DNA from: Sphingomonas hankookensis
GTDB lineage: Bacteria; Pseudomonadota; Alphaproteobacteria; Sphingomonadales; Sphingomonadaceae
Length of the DNA stretch: 53,963 nucleotides
Reading direction: 5' to 3'
NCBI RefSeq assembly: GCF_022664465.1
Contig: NZ_JAKREV010000010.1
Span: 1 to 53,963 of the forward strand
Shown here in pieces: positions 9,080 to 17,387 of the stretch (position 1 is the stretch's first letter; each line of letters opens with the position of its first letter). The notes under the pieces are model-generated. The model searched no databases. It had not been told where the DNA came from and saw nothing but the letters and a program-made list of their open reading frames with translations. Made by a program: the position numbers and the translations under genes.

Positions 9080-9973
9080 ATGACCGATCGTCTGACCATC
9101 CAGGACCCGCGTACGCAATATCCCCAGCCCCCTTTCCCTCGGCAGCCGCAGCCAGTCCCCGGCCTTGCATCCGACATGGATCCGAAGCCCGATCACGGCG
9201 AAACGAGCTATGTCGGTGCCGGCAAACTCAAGGGCCGCAAGGCGCTTATTACGGGCGGTGATAGTGGGGTCGGTCGCGCCGCGGCAATTGCCTATGCGCG
9301 CGAAGGAGCCGACGTCGCGATCTCCTACCTTGAGACCGAGCAGTCGGATGCCGATGAGGTCATCAAGCTGATCGAGGCGGAGGGTCGCACAGCCGTCGCG
9401 CTGCCCGGCGATATCACCGACGAGGCATGGTGCCGCGAGCTCGTCAGCAAGGCCAATGAGGCGCTGGGGGGCATCGACATTCTCGTCATCAATGCGGGGC
9501 GCCAGCAGAACCGCGAGGACATCTCTAAGGTTAGCTCGGACGATTTCGACAGGACAATGAAGACCAACCTGTACGCCATGCATTGGATCACTCAGGCTGC
9601 GGTGCCGCACCTGCCGACCGGCGCGAGCGTCATCACCACCGCCTCGATCCAAGCTTACGAGCCGTCGGCGATCCTGCTCGACTATGCGACCACCAAGGCG
9701 GGGATCGTCGCTTACACAAAGGCGCTGGCCAAACAGCTGCTCGAGAAGGGCATACGCGCCAACGTGGTCGCACCGGGCCCCTTCTGGACCGCGTTGCAGG
9801 CGTCGGGCGGCCAGCCCCCGGAGGCGGTCGAGAAGTTCGGTTCGGAGAGCCAGTACGGCCGTCCCGGTCAGCCTGTCGAGTTGTCCGCAGTGTATGTGCT
9901 CCTCGCCAGTCAGGAGGCAAGCTTCATCAGCGGTGAGGTTTACGGCGTCACCGGCGGGGCAGGCGTGGCGTAG
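9080..9973 (+). CDS. SDR-family oxidoreductase (YhdF/YghA-like)
   Basis: A 297-residue SDR with the long N-terminal extension seen in the YhdF/YghA group (PFPRQPQPVPG, then DHGETSYVGAGKLKGRKALITGGDSGVG). NAG and the catalytic YATTKAG segment are present, and the C-terminal QASFISGEVYGVTGG matches the family. GGAG sits 7 bp before the ATG at 9080; an upstream in-frame ATG at 9002 overlaps the GH15 gene and has no site. Relatives are often general-stress proteins with broad aldehyde or sugar substrates. The actual substrate is unknown. Confidence 0.88.
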   Translation: MTDRLTIQDPRTQYPQPPFPRQPQPVPGLASDMDPKPDHGETSYVGAGKLKGRKALITGGDSGVGRAAAIAYAREGADVAISYLETEQSDADEVIKLIEAEGRTAVALPGDITDEAWCRELVSKANEALGGIDILVINAGRQQNREDISKVSSDDFDRTMKTNLYAMHWITQAAVPHLPTGASVITTASIQAYEPSAILLDYATTKAGIVAYTKALAKQLLEKGIRANVVAPGPFWTALQASGGQPPEAVEKFGSESQYGRPGQPVELSAVYVLLASQEASFISGEVYGVTGGAGVA

Positions 9974-10030
9974 GATTGGTGCGGCAGCACCGGTGCACTG
10001 GTGCTGCCGCTCGTGAAAGCCGGAGGGCGT

Positions 10031-11368
10031 ATGAACCGGGTATATTTCCTTCATGCACTGGGCGCGAGCGCACGCGAGTGGGATCAGGTAATCGCCGACC
10101 TCGGCGATGTCGGCGCTTGCGTCCCGCTCTGCCTACCCGGTTTCGGCGGCAGCCCGGATGCCGACCTTGATGTCGCGGGGCTAGTCGACTGGTTCTCCGA
10201 ACAGGTGGCTGCGCATCAGCCACAGAGCTGGGCAGTGGTCGGGCACAGCATGGGTGGCAAGATTGCCACGTTGGCCGCCGCGCGCGCTCGCGATGGCGAC
10301 CCTGCCTTCGCAGGCCTTGCCGCAGTAGTGCTGCTGGCCGCGTCTCCTCCCGCCTCCGAGCCGATGGCCGAGGAGCGTCGCGCCGAGATGATCGACTGGT
10401 TCGCCAACGGTCGGATTGGTCCGGACGAAGCGGCGACGTTCGTCGATGCCAACACCGCACAGCGCTTACCCGAACCGCTACGCACGCAGGCAATCGCCGA
10501 CGTGGAGCGTTCCCGACGCCTTGCCTGGACCGGCTGGCTGAAGCGCGACAGCCGCGAGGATTGGAGGGAGGCTGCGGGGACGCTTGCGGTGCCGGCGCTG
10601 ATCGTCGCCGGTGGTGAGGACGGGGATCTGGGCGAGGACGCGCAGCGGCGGCTTAACCTGCCGCACTATCGCAACGCGCGCGTCGAAGTGGTGGCCGGCG
10701 CCGCGCATTTGTTGCCCTATGAACAGCCCGCTGCGGTCGCGACCTTGATCCGGGATCACATCACTCAGGCCTTCGGACGAGCATTGCCCGCGCCGTTCGT
10801 TGCGCTCCTTGCCTCCGATCGGGTCAGCCGCGGAACACGCGCGGTAATGACCGAGCGGCACGCCGCACCGCCGCGAGGCAAGGTGCTGTCGCCGCAGCAG
10901 CGGGCGGTGCTCGCCGCCTTGATCGAGACGGTGCTGCCAGGTGCCGCCGATCCAGTCGATCTCGCCGCCCGGATCGATGCGATGCTGACAAGCGGGATCG
11001 GCGACGGCTGGCGCAGCGCCGAACTGCCCGCCGACGCTGAGGGTTGGACGTCGGGCCTGGACACGCTAGATCACCTCTCCAGCAGCTTTGCCGACGCTTC
11101 GCCAGCGGATCGCGAGCAATGCCTGCAGTCGATCGCCGACGAGACCGCCGACACGGAGGGCGGTGCCTTCGATCCGCGCCAGATGCGATTATGGTTCGCC
11201 GAGGCGCGCTCCGAGATCGCGCGTCAATGGATGGCGCTGCCGGCGACCATGGCGCGGATCGGCTATGACGGTTTCGCCGTCGGCGGCGACGGACCGCACA
11301 AGCAGGGATATCGGCTGACCGCGGCCGACATGATCGAAGACTGGCAGCAGTTGGAGGTGCAGGCATGA
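10031..11368 (+). CDS. Alpha/beta hydrolase fused to a gluconate 2-dehydrogenase subunit 3-like domain
   Basis: One 445-residue protein with two parts. Residues 1 to about 250 form an alpha/beta hydrolase: the HALGAS oxyanion loop, the nucleophile elbow GHSMGG, and a late AAHLLPYEQP segment with the catalytic His. From about 285 the sequence changes to a helical domain (LSPQQRAVLAALIETVLPG to MARIGYDGFAVGG) resembling subunit 3 of membrane gluconate 2-dehydrogenase, which escorts a GMC flavoprotein. The start at 10031 follows GGAGGG. It overlaps the GMC gene by ATGA, exactly where a subunit-3 partner is expected. No Tat or Sec signal is visible, unlike secreted gluconate dehydrogenases. Confidence 0.75.
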   Translation: MNRVYFLHALGASAREWDQVIADLGDVGACVPLCLPGFGGSPDADLDVAGLVDWFSEQVAAHQPQSWAVVGHSMGGKIATLAAARARDGDPAFAGLAAVVLLAASPPASEPMAEERRAEMIDWFANGRIGPDEAATFVDANTAQRLPEPLRTQAIADVERSRRLAWTGWLKRDSREDWREAAGTLAVPALIVAGGEDGDLGEDAQRRLNLPHYRNARVEVVAGAAHLLPYEQPAAVATLIRDHITQAFGRALPAPFVALLASDRVSRGTRAVMTERHAAPPRGKVLSPQQRAVLAALIETVLPGAADPVDLAARIDAMLTSGIGDGWRSAELPADAEGWTSGLDTLDHLSSSFADASPADREQCLQSIADETADTEGGAFDPRQMRLWFAEARSEIARQWMALPATMARIGYDGFAVGGDGPHKQGYRLTAADMIEDWQQLEVQA

Positions 11369-12891
11369 GCGCGGCAGCGGACGTGACTGACGTCGTCATC
11401 GTCGGCAGCGGCGCGGGCGGCGCGCCGCTCGCCGCGCGGCTCTCACAAGCGGGCGTCTCGGTCATCGTGCTGGAGGCGGGGCGCGCCTTTCGGCCCGACG
11501 ATCATGTCGCCGACGAACTCGCCGCCGACATCTATTGGATGGAAGAGCGGCTGAGCGGCGGCGCCGACGCCACCGCCTTCGGCGCCAACAATTCAGGCAT
11601 GGGTGTCGGTGGTTCGACGTTGCACTGGGGTGCCTTCTGCCCGCGGCCCGACGCGCGCGACCTGCGGTTGCGCAGCGAGAGCGGGCGGGGCGAGGACTGG
11701 CCGATCGCCCACGATGAATTGATCGGTTATATCGACGCGGTCGAGCGCTTCATCGGCGTGTCCGGCCCCGCGCGCTATCCCTGGGACGTGGGGCGGCGCT
11801 ACGAATTGCCTCCGGTCGCGCGCAATGCGCCCGCCAATGCGATGGCACGCGGTTGCACCGCACTCAACATCACTGCGACCGACGCTCCCGCTGCTCTGGT
11901 TTCGCGCGACCGCGAGCAGCCGCATTGGGGCGAGCGCAAGGCGTGCATCAACTGCGGCACCTGCCACCAGGGCTGTCGCACTGCCGCCAAGGCGACGACC
12001 GACACGAGCTGGTTGCCTCTCGCCGTCGCACATGGTGCCGAGGTGCGGGCGGAGTGCCGCGTCGTCGACATCGAACGCGACGGCAACGGCCGGGTGACCG
12101 GGGTAGTCTATGTTTGTCGCGGCGAGCGTCGACGCCTATCCTGTCGCGCGCTGTTTCTGTGCGCCGGCGGGGTCGAGACGCCGCGATTACTACTCAACCT
12201 CGATCTCGCCAATTCAAGCGGTCAGGTCGGGCGCAACTTCATGGCGCATGTCGCGACGCAGGTGTGGGGTCGGTTCGATGCCGACATGCGGATGAACCGC
12301 GGCTACCCCTCGTCGCTGATCACAGAGGACATGATGCGGGCCGGCGACGCCGACCATGCCGGCGGCTATTTGATCCAAAGCCTAGGCGTGATGCCGGTGA
12401 CGCTCGCCACCAATTTAGCGCGCGGTGCCGGGTTGTGGGGGCGGGCGTTGGTCGACCTTCTCGACGATTACAACCGGTTGGGTGGAATCGGCATCAATGG
12501 CGAATGCCTGCCGTCCGACGACAACCGGCTGACGCTGGCGGACGAGACCGACGCCTATGGATTGCGCAAGGCGCGGATCGACTTCAGCTACGGGCCGAAC
12601 GAACGCGCGATCGACGCTCATGCGCGAAAGACGATGACCGCGATCTGGGAAGCGGCGGGCGCGCGCGACATCTTCGCGGTCGACCGCTCGGCGCACACGA
12701 TCGGCACGTGCCGGATGGGCCAAGACGGCGACCGTGCCGTGGTCGACGCCGACGGACGCAGCTTCGATATCGACAACCTGTTCATCTGCGACAATTCGGT
12801 CTTCCCGAGCGCGCTTGCTGCTAATCCGGCGTTGACGATCATGGCACTGTCGCTGCGCACCGCCGACCGTTTCCTCGCGACGCGAGGTTGA
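11365..12891 (+). CDS. GMC-family FAD oxidoreductase (gluconate-dehydrogenase-like flavoprotein)
   Basis: A 508-residue glucose-methanol-choline flavoprotein. The FAD-binding GSGAGG is at residues 13-18, the GMGVGGSTLHWGAF block follows, and the C-terminal part has SAHTIGTCRMG and NPALTIMALSLRTADRFL, the family active-site and FAD-closing motifs. A CINCGTCHQGC cluster of cysteines near residue 195 resembles those in gluconate/alcohol dehydrogenase flavoproteins rather than in soluble oxidases. The gene is coupled by ATGA to the hydrolase-subunit-3 fusion and followed 11 bp later by an SDR. The electron acceptor gene (a cytochrome subunit) is missing from the window. The substrate is unknown; a polyol or sugar is plausible. 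Confidence 0.85.
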   Translation: MSAAADVTDVVIVGSGAGGAPLAARLSQAGVSVIVLEAGRAFRPDDHVADELAADIYWMEERLSGGADATAFGANNSGMGVGGSTLHWGAFCPRPDARDLRLRSESGRGEDWPIAHDELIGYIDAVERFIGVSGPARYPWDVGRRYELPPVARNAPANAMARGCTALNITATDAPAALVSRDREQPHWGERKACINCGTCHQGCRTAAKATTDTSWLPLAVAHGAEVRAECRVVDIERDGNGRVTGVVYVCRGERRRLSCRALFLCAGGVETPRLLLNLDLANSSGQVGRNFMAHVATQVWGRFDADMRMNRGYPSSLITEDMMRAGDADHAGGYLIQSLGVMPVTLATNLARGAGLWGRALVDLLDDYNRLGGIGINGECLPSDDNRLTLADETDAYGLRKARIDFSYGPNERAIDAHARKTMTAIWEAAGARDIFAVDRSAHTIGTCRMGQDGDRAVVDADGRSFDIDNLFICDNSVFPSALAANPALTIMALSLRTADRFLATRG

Positions 12892-12902
12892 AGGAGAGAG
12901 AC

Positions 12903-13706
12903 ATGGATCTGGGTATCAAAGGCCGCATCGCGTTGATCAGTGGAGCAGACTCTGGCATGGGAAAGGAAACTGCTCGGCTATTGCTTGAGGCAGGAGTCCG
13001 CGTCGCGATCACTGACAAGCCGGACGGCACGCTGGATGAGGCGGTCGACGAACTGTCGCCGCTTGGCGAGATCGTCGCGGTGACCGGGGACGTCACCAAG
13101 CTCGACGAGGTCGAAGCGATCTGGCAGCAGGTCCGCGAGAAGCTGGGAGAACCCGATATCTACGTCAACGCTGCCGGCGTCACCGGCGCGACCGGCGACT
13201 TCCTCGATGTCAACGATGCCGGTTGGCTCGAGACGCTGAACATCAATCTGATGGGGGCGGTGCGGATGTGCCGCGAGGCGATACCGGCGATGCGGACGAA
13301 GGGCTGGGGACGGATCGTGCTGTTCGCGTCCGAGGATGCAGTGCAGCCGTACGTTGACGAACTCGCCTATTGTGCGTCGAAGGCAGGTATCCTCAGCCTC
13401 GCAAAGGGACTTTCCAAAGCCTACGGCTGCGATAACGTGCTGGTCAACACCGTGTCGCCGGCGTTCATCGCAACACCGATGACCGATGCGATGATGCGCA
13501 AGCGCGCCGAGGAGAAGGGTACCACCTTCGACGAGGCGATCTCCAGCTTCCTCAACGAAGAACGGCCAGGCATGGTGCTGAAGCGGCGGGGCAAGCCGGA
13601 AGAGGTGGCAGCGGCGGTCGCGTTCCTCGTCTCCGAACGCGCCAGTTTTATAAATGGCGCTGGTATCCGTGTCGACTCCGGCTCAGTGTTCACCATCGCT
13701 GGGTGA
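12903..13706 (+). CDS. SDR-family oxidoreductase
   Basis: A 267-residue classical SDR. It has SGADSGMG as the cofactor motif, NAAG, and YCASKAG as the active-site Tyr/Lys segment. The C-terminal RASFINGAGIRVDSGSV strand is complete. AAGGAGAG lies just before the ATG at 12903, only 11 bp after the GMC stop, so it is the last gene of that operon. Relatives include 3-oxoacyl-ACP-reductase-like and sugar dehydrogenases; the pairing with a GMC enzyme suggests two successive oxidations of one substrate, but this is inference. Confidence 0.88.
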   Translation: MDLGIKGRIALISGADSGMGKETARLLLEAGVRVAITDKPDGTLDEAVDELSPLGEIVAVTGDVTKLDEVEAIWQQVREKLGEPDIYVNAAGVTGATGDFLDVNDAGWLETLNINLMGAVRMCREAIPAMRTKGWGRIVLFASEDAVQPYVDELAYCASKAGILSLAKGLSKAYGCDNVLVNTVSPAFIATPMTDAMMRKRAEEKGTTFDEAISSFLNEERPGMVLKRRGKPEEVAAAVAFLVSERASFINGAGIRVDSGSVFTIAG

Positions 13707-13777
13707 CCAGTTGGAACACAGGCTGCGGCATGCATAGCTGCCAGACAAGCCAAACCTAACCCATGGCAAGGACACCT

Positions 13778-14540
13778 AGAGGCTGTTATGGACTTGGAGG
13801 TGTGTCTGATTCATCCGGTATTGGATGAGCATTTGCTGCAAGCCATATCCGTCCGATGTCAGCGATGAGGAATGGTCGCTGATCGCGCCATACCTGCTGT
13901 TCAGCGCGAGGATGCCGGGCAGCGGGAGCATGATCTGCGCGAAGTATTCAACGGCCTGCGCTACATCGTGAAGACGGGCGCGCCGTGGCGGTGGATGCCC
14001 AATGATCTGCCGCCTTGGGCGGCGGTGTACCAGCAGACGCAACGCTGGCTGGTGGCGGGGTGTTTCGAGGCGCTGGTGGATGACCTGCGCTCGGTACTGC
14101 GCCTGGCGGCGGGCCGCAAAGCCGAGCCGACTGCCGCGATCATCGACAGCCGGACGTTACGCTCCACGCCCGAGAGTGGCGAGCGCGCAGGCTATGACGG
14201 GGGCAAGCGCAAGAAAGGGTCGAAGATCCACATGGCCGTCGATACGCTGGGGCATCTGCTCGCGCTGCATGTGACGCCAGCCAGTGCCGAGGATCGCGGC
14301 GAAGTAGAACGCCTCGCACGCACCGTGCAGGCCGTCACGGGCGATACCGGCGACATCGCGTATGTCGATCAGGGCTATACGGGCGAACGTGCCGTGAAGG
14401 CCGCAGCCGCCCATGGCATCGCGCTGGGAATCGTCAAACTGCCCGAGGCCAAACGCGGGTTCGTCCTCCTGCCGCGCCGCTGGGTCGTCGAACGGTCATT
14501 CGCCTGGGCAACACGCTTCCGACGCCTCGTCAAAGACTAT
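13778..14540 (+). pseudogene. IS5-family transposase, frameshifted and truncated
   Basis: A degraded IS5-type element. A GAGGCTGTTATGG sequence at about 13779, preceded by CTA, looks like the left inverted repeat and target duplication. The transposase begins at the ATG at 13825 (YPSDVSDEEWSLIAPYLL), then shifts frame near 13905 into a second frame that carries the rest: REVFNGLRYIVKTGAPWRWMP, DSRTLRSTPESG (first Asp), VDQGYTGE (second Asp) and VVERSFAWATRFRRLVKDY (final Glu). All three DDE residues survive. The conserved sequence stops at about 14540, so the C-terminal end and right repeat are lost at a junction with another IS fragment. Confidence 0.85.
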
Positions 14541-14690
14541 GCCGTCGAAGACGAAGGCGTCGAGGTCTTTCACCGCGGGCAGCCTGGCGGCCGACATTCG
14601 GTAGCGGACCGACGCTGCATGGCGGTGGGTTGCCTCGGCACGCAGCAGGTCGGTCAGGATCTCCATCGTCGTACGCTTGCGTTTCAGGGC
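14541..14690 (-). pseudogene. Fragment of an IS21 helper ATPase gene (istB)
   Basis: Read on the minus strand, about 50 codons encode LKRKRTTMEILTDLLRAEA and then SARLPAVKDLDAFVFDG, matching the N-terminal region of IS21-type IstB proteins just before their Walker A motif. It has neither start nor end: the left side abuts the broken IS5 gene at 14540 and the right side merges near 14690-14705 into an IS3 OrfB remnant. The identification rests on memory of the family pattern and is moderately sure. Confidence 0.55.
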
Positions 14691-14694
14691 GGTG

Positions 14695-14886
14695 GTCCTG
14701 CCGGTGCAGATCGCGCAACATCCGGCTGCCCGAGAACGGGTAGATTAGGTGCAACTCGTCGATCCGTCGCATGATGGCCAGGTCGACCTCCGGTACAGGG
14801 CGCGGCATATAGTAGATGCTGCCGCGCCTGATCCCGAGCTGCCGCGCCTAGACAATCAGCGGCAGCGCATGACCCCGGTCGATCAT
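14695..14886 (-). pseudogene. IS3-family OrfB, N-terminal remnant with an internal stop
   Basis: The ATG at 14886 overlaps the OrfA stop (ATGA), the usual IS3 arrangement. The reading frame gives IDRGHALPLIV, then a TAG where relatives have a Gln codon, then ARQLGIRRGSIYYMPRPVPE and LIYPFSGSRMLRDL. After about 14700 similarity ends and the istB fragment begins. The CAG-to-TAG change plus the missing integrase core mean no active transposase can be made. Confidence 0.75.
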
Positions 14887-15191
14887 CGCCTTGCGCTCGG
14901 CAACAGACCGGCCTTCCCGAGCGCACCAGCCAAAAAATCGTTCGCCAGCGTCAGTTCGCCGATCTTCGCGTGCAGCACCGTAATGTCCACTGCAGGCTCG
15001 GCTGCGATGGGTTCCGCGCCGAACACGTCCGCCGCGCCCCCCAGCAGTCGCGCCCGCCACTGGTTGATGAGATTCGGATGCACGTCATACTGCTGTACCA
15101 ATTCGGCCAGTGTCTTTTCGCCCTTCACGGCAGCCAGTGCCACCTTCGCCTTGAACGCCGGGCTGTGGTTCCGGCGCGGTCGCTTGCTCAT
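14883..15191 (-). mobile_element. IS3-family OrfA
   Basis: A 102-residue OrfA with the family opening RRNHSPAFKAKVALAA, a helix-turn-helix (ELVQQYDVHPNLINQWRARLL) and a leucine-zipper-like tail. GCAGGAGG precedes the ATG. OrfA itself looks intact, but its OrfB partner is truncated, so this is a dead element. The region 15192-15340 upstream probably contains its left end; I could not define the inverted repeat. Confidence 0.85.
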
Positions 15192-15340
15192 CTTGCCTCC
15201 TGCTCACGGCCAGTATCGCCGCTGTCAGATCAGCAATCCACTTATCCCCGCTGTGCAAATTTTCCGAGCGCACCTCTCAGGCGCCGGTTTCGTTCGGTCT
15301 GGTCAGTAGGCGCAGGGCCATACTTTAAACGATGGAAGGA

Positions 15341-16207
15341 TCACCCTGCATGGAATTCCGGCTGTTGCCCATCGTTTCTCAAAGCTTCCGCAACTCGACG
15401 AAACTCGCTCGGCACGACGCCCACGTGCTGCTGAAAGAAGCGGGTAAAATTGCTTTGAGCACTGAACCCGAGTGCGTCAGACACCAGATTGATTGGCCGG
15501 CGTGCGATGCCGAGATCGTTGACAGCGAACTCAAGCCGTAACGAGGCGTGGTAGATACCGGGACTGACGCCTGTGCAAGCGCGGAACAACTGGTTGAAGT
15601 GCGGCCGCGATAACCCTGCGCGCTGCGCGATCTGCTCCAGCCCCAGCGGTGCATCGATGCCGTGCATCATACGGATGGCACGCCGAATGCGATAATCGCT
15701 GAACCCGTATTGCGAAGCCGTGTCGCGAACCAGCCCCGTCGCTGCGGTGCCCTGCATGACTTCCGCCGCAAGCGTGAATATAGTTTCACTGATAAGGGAC
15801 GGATCGTGATGCTCCGCCCGTAGCATCTCGATAAGGTCCCGGACACGTCGCCGTATCGTCGGGCCGATGACGATGCCCGGCCGCGGAAAGAAGCCCGGGC
15901 GGTTGCACGTCATGAACGCCCGTTCGAGACTCGCAAGCCACGCTGGCTTCAGGTAAAGGGCGAGAAAGATCGTGTGCGCGTTGGTATCAAGCGGCGTGTA
16001 CCGATGCGGCTGCCACGCATTCACAAGCACCGCGGTGTCTTCGGTCATCGGTACGCGCGTCGAGCCCACGACGAAAACCTGGTCTGCGCCGCTCGCTTTG
16101 AAGAGGATGTGGCAATGCGGATGCGCATGTCCGACTAGCGCCGTATTCATGTCGAGCAACGCCACGCGTCCGAACACACCCTGCGCGATCGCGAGGGCGG
16201 ATGTCAT
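15341..16207 (-). CDS. AraC-family transcriptional regulator
   Basis: A 288-residue regulator with an N-terminal cupin-like effector domain (HAHPHCHILFKASGADQVFVVG) and a C-terminal double helix-turn-helix (LGLEQIAQRAGLSRPHFNQLFR and NLVSDALGFSAQSNFTRFFQQHVGVVPSEFRR). GGGAGGCAGC precedes the ATG. It is divergent from the fatty-acid-hydroxylase gene with about 200 bp between. It borders the IS graveyard, but its C-terminal end is complete. The effector is unknown. Confidence 0.9.
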   Translation of the reverse strand: MTSALAIAQGVFGRVALLDMNTALVGHAHPHCHILFKASGADQVFVVGSTRVPMTEDTAVLVNAWQPHRYTPLDTNAHTIFLALYLKPAWLASLERAFMTCNRPGFFPRPGIVIGPTIRRRVRDLIEMLRAEHHDPSLISETIFTLAAEVMQGTAATGLVRDTASQYGFSDYRIRRAIRMMHGIDAPLGLEQIAQRAGLSRPHFNQLFRACTGVSPGIYHASLRLEFAVNDLGIARRPINLVSDALGFSAQSNFTRFFQQHVGVVPSEFRRVAEALRNDGQQPEFHAG

Positions 16208-16409
16208 GCTGCCTCCCGAGGCGGATCAGGGCCCATTGTCATGATGATCTTCTGGCATCCGCCACGCGCCCGAGCCAGCAGCAATCCCAAAAAATCATCC
16301 GATCCGATAAATCGCAATCTTTGGGGAGCGAGCATTCCCGCGACCGATCTGCTGTTCTTCGAAAATCCCAGCGCGTCGAACGCGCGGGTAGGTCGAAGGA
16401 GAGATGCTC

Positions 16410-17249
16410 ATGATCGAAGTTCAGTTTCAGTCGCGCGAGCGCGATGCACGCGAAAGACAGCGCCAGAAATACATTCGAAAACAGTTCGTCGACGAAACGC
16501 CGCATGGCTACCGTGGCGAAATCCACCTGCTCAAGACGCTCGTCGTGACGGTTGGGACGATCGCCTTCTGCCTGTCCCGAATGGTCCCCCCGACCGTCCT
16601 GGAATGGACGATGATCGTGCCGATCCTTCTGCTGGGAAACTGGATAGAATGGGCCGCGCACCGCTACATCATGCATCGGCCGATCCCGGGACTCGAAGCG
16701 GTCTACAAGCGCCACGTAACCGTCCACCACCAGTTCTTCACCCATCATGACCTGTCCTACAAGGGTCATAAGGAATGGCGTGCGCTCTTATTCCCGCCGC
16801 TCGCTTCGATCGCCTTCCTCGTCGCCGCGTTACCCTTCGCGCTTCTCGCGGGCTGGCTGATCTCGAAGAACGCGGGGTTCATCATCATGGTGTCGATGGC
16901 GTCCTATTACCTCCTGTATGAAGGCCTTCACACGCTCTCTCATCTCGAGGACAAGGATTATCCGTGGCTGCGTAGAATACCGCTGATCAATACCGTGCGA
17001 CGCATGCACGCAAAGCATCATGTCCTGGGATTCATGCAGACCCGGAACTTCAACCTGACCTTTCCGATCTGCGACGCCCTGTTCAAGACCAGCGACCTCG
17101 ATCGCGGCCTGATCGGCACCTTGTTCAACGGACCGGGCGACCGTCATATGCTTCAGGAGCTTCGGTTTAATGGCGATCATTCTGATGATGGGCCGACCGC
17201 CAAATCCAGAGGGCAGAATGTATCTGATACCCTCTATAACCATCGCTGA
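16410..17249 (+). CDS. Fatty-acid-hydroxylase/sterol-desaturase superfamily membrane protein
   Basis: A 279-residue integral membrane diiron oxygenase. The histidine clusters that bind two irons are all present: HRYIMH at about 84-89, HVTVHH at 102-107, HTLSH and HAKHH further on. Hydrophobic segments lie around 41-78 and 125-165. The ATG at 16410 is chosen because AAGGAGAG is 6-7 bp upstream; the ATG at 16404 touches that site. Members hydroxylate or desaturate acyl or isoprenoid chains in the membrane. The substrate cannot be told. It stands alone between the AraC gene and the symporter. Confidence 0.85.
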   Translation: MIEVQFQSRERDARERQRQKYIRKQFVDETPHGYRGEIHLLKTLVVTVGTIAFCLSRMVPPTVLEWTMIVPILLLGNWIEWAAHRYIMHRPIPGLEAVYKRHVTVHHQFFTHHDLSYKGHKEWRALLFPPLASIAFLVAALPFALLAGWLISKNAGFIIMVSMASYYLLYEGLHTLSHLEDKDYPWLRRIPLINTVRRMHAKHHVLGFMQTRNFNLTFPICDALFKTSDLDRGLIGTLFNGPGDRHMLQELRFNGDHSDDGPTAKSRGQNVSDTLYNHR

Positions 17250-17387
17250 TTTGCCGGTTCGACCACCAATCGGGCAGATTAAGCCAAGCAGCCGAAAGAC
17301 GCTGCCGGACTAAGAGCGGATGCGATATGCACTGGAACGCCTCATGCCATCATCATAACCATTATGAAGATGGTCGGAGCGCCCGAC

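Noticed and set aside
11365..12891. The GMC flavoprotein as the HmfH oxidase of the furan pathway
   Set aside because: It sits in another block beyond the IS graveyard, is coupled to a subunit-3-like protein and has the cysteine cluster of dehydrogenase-type flavoproteins.
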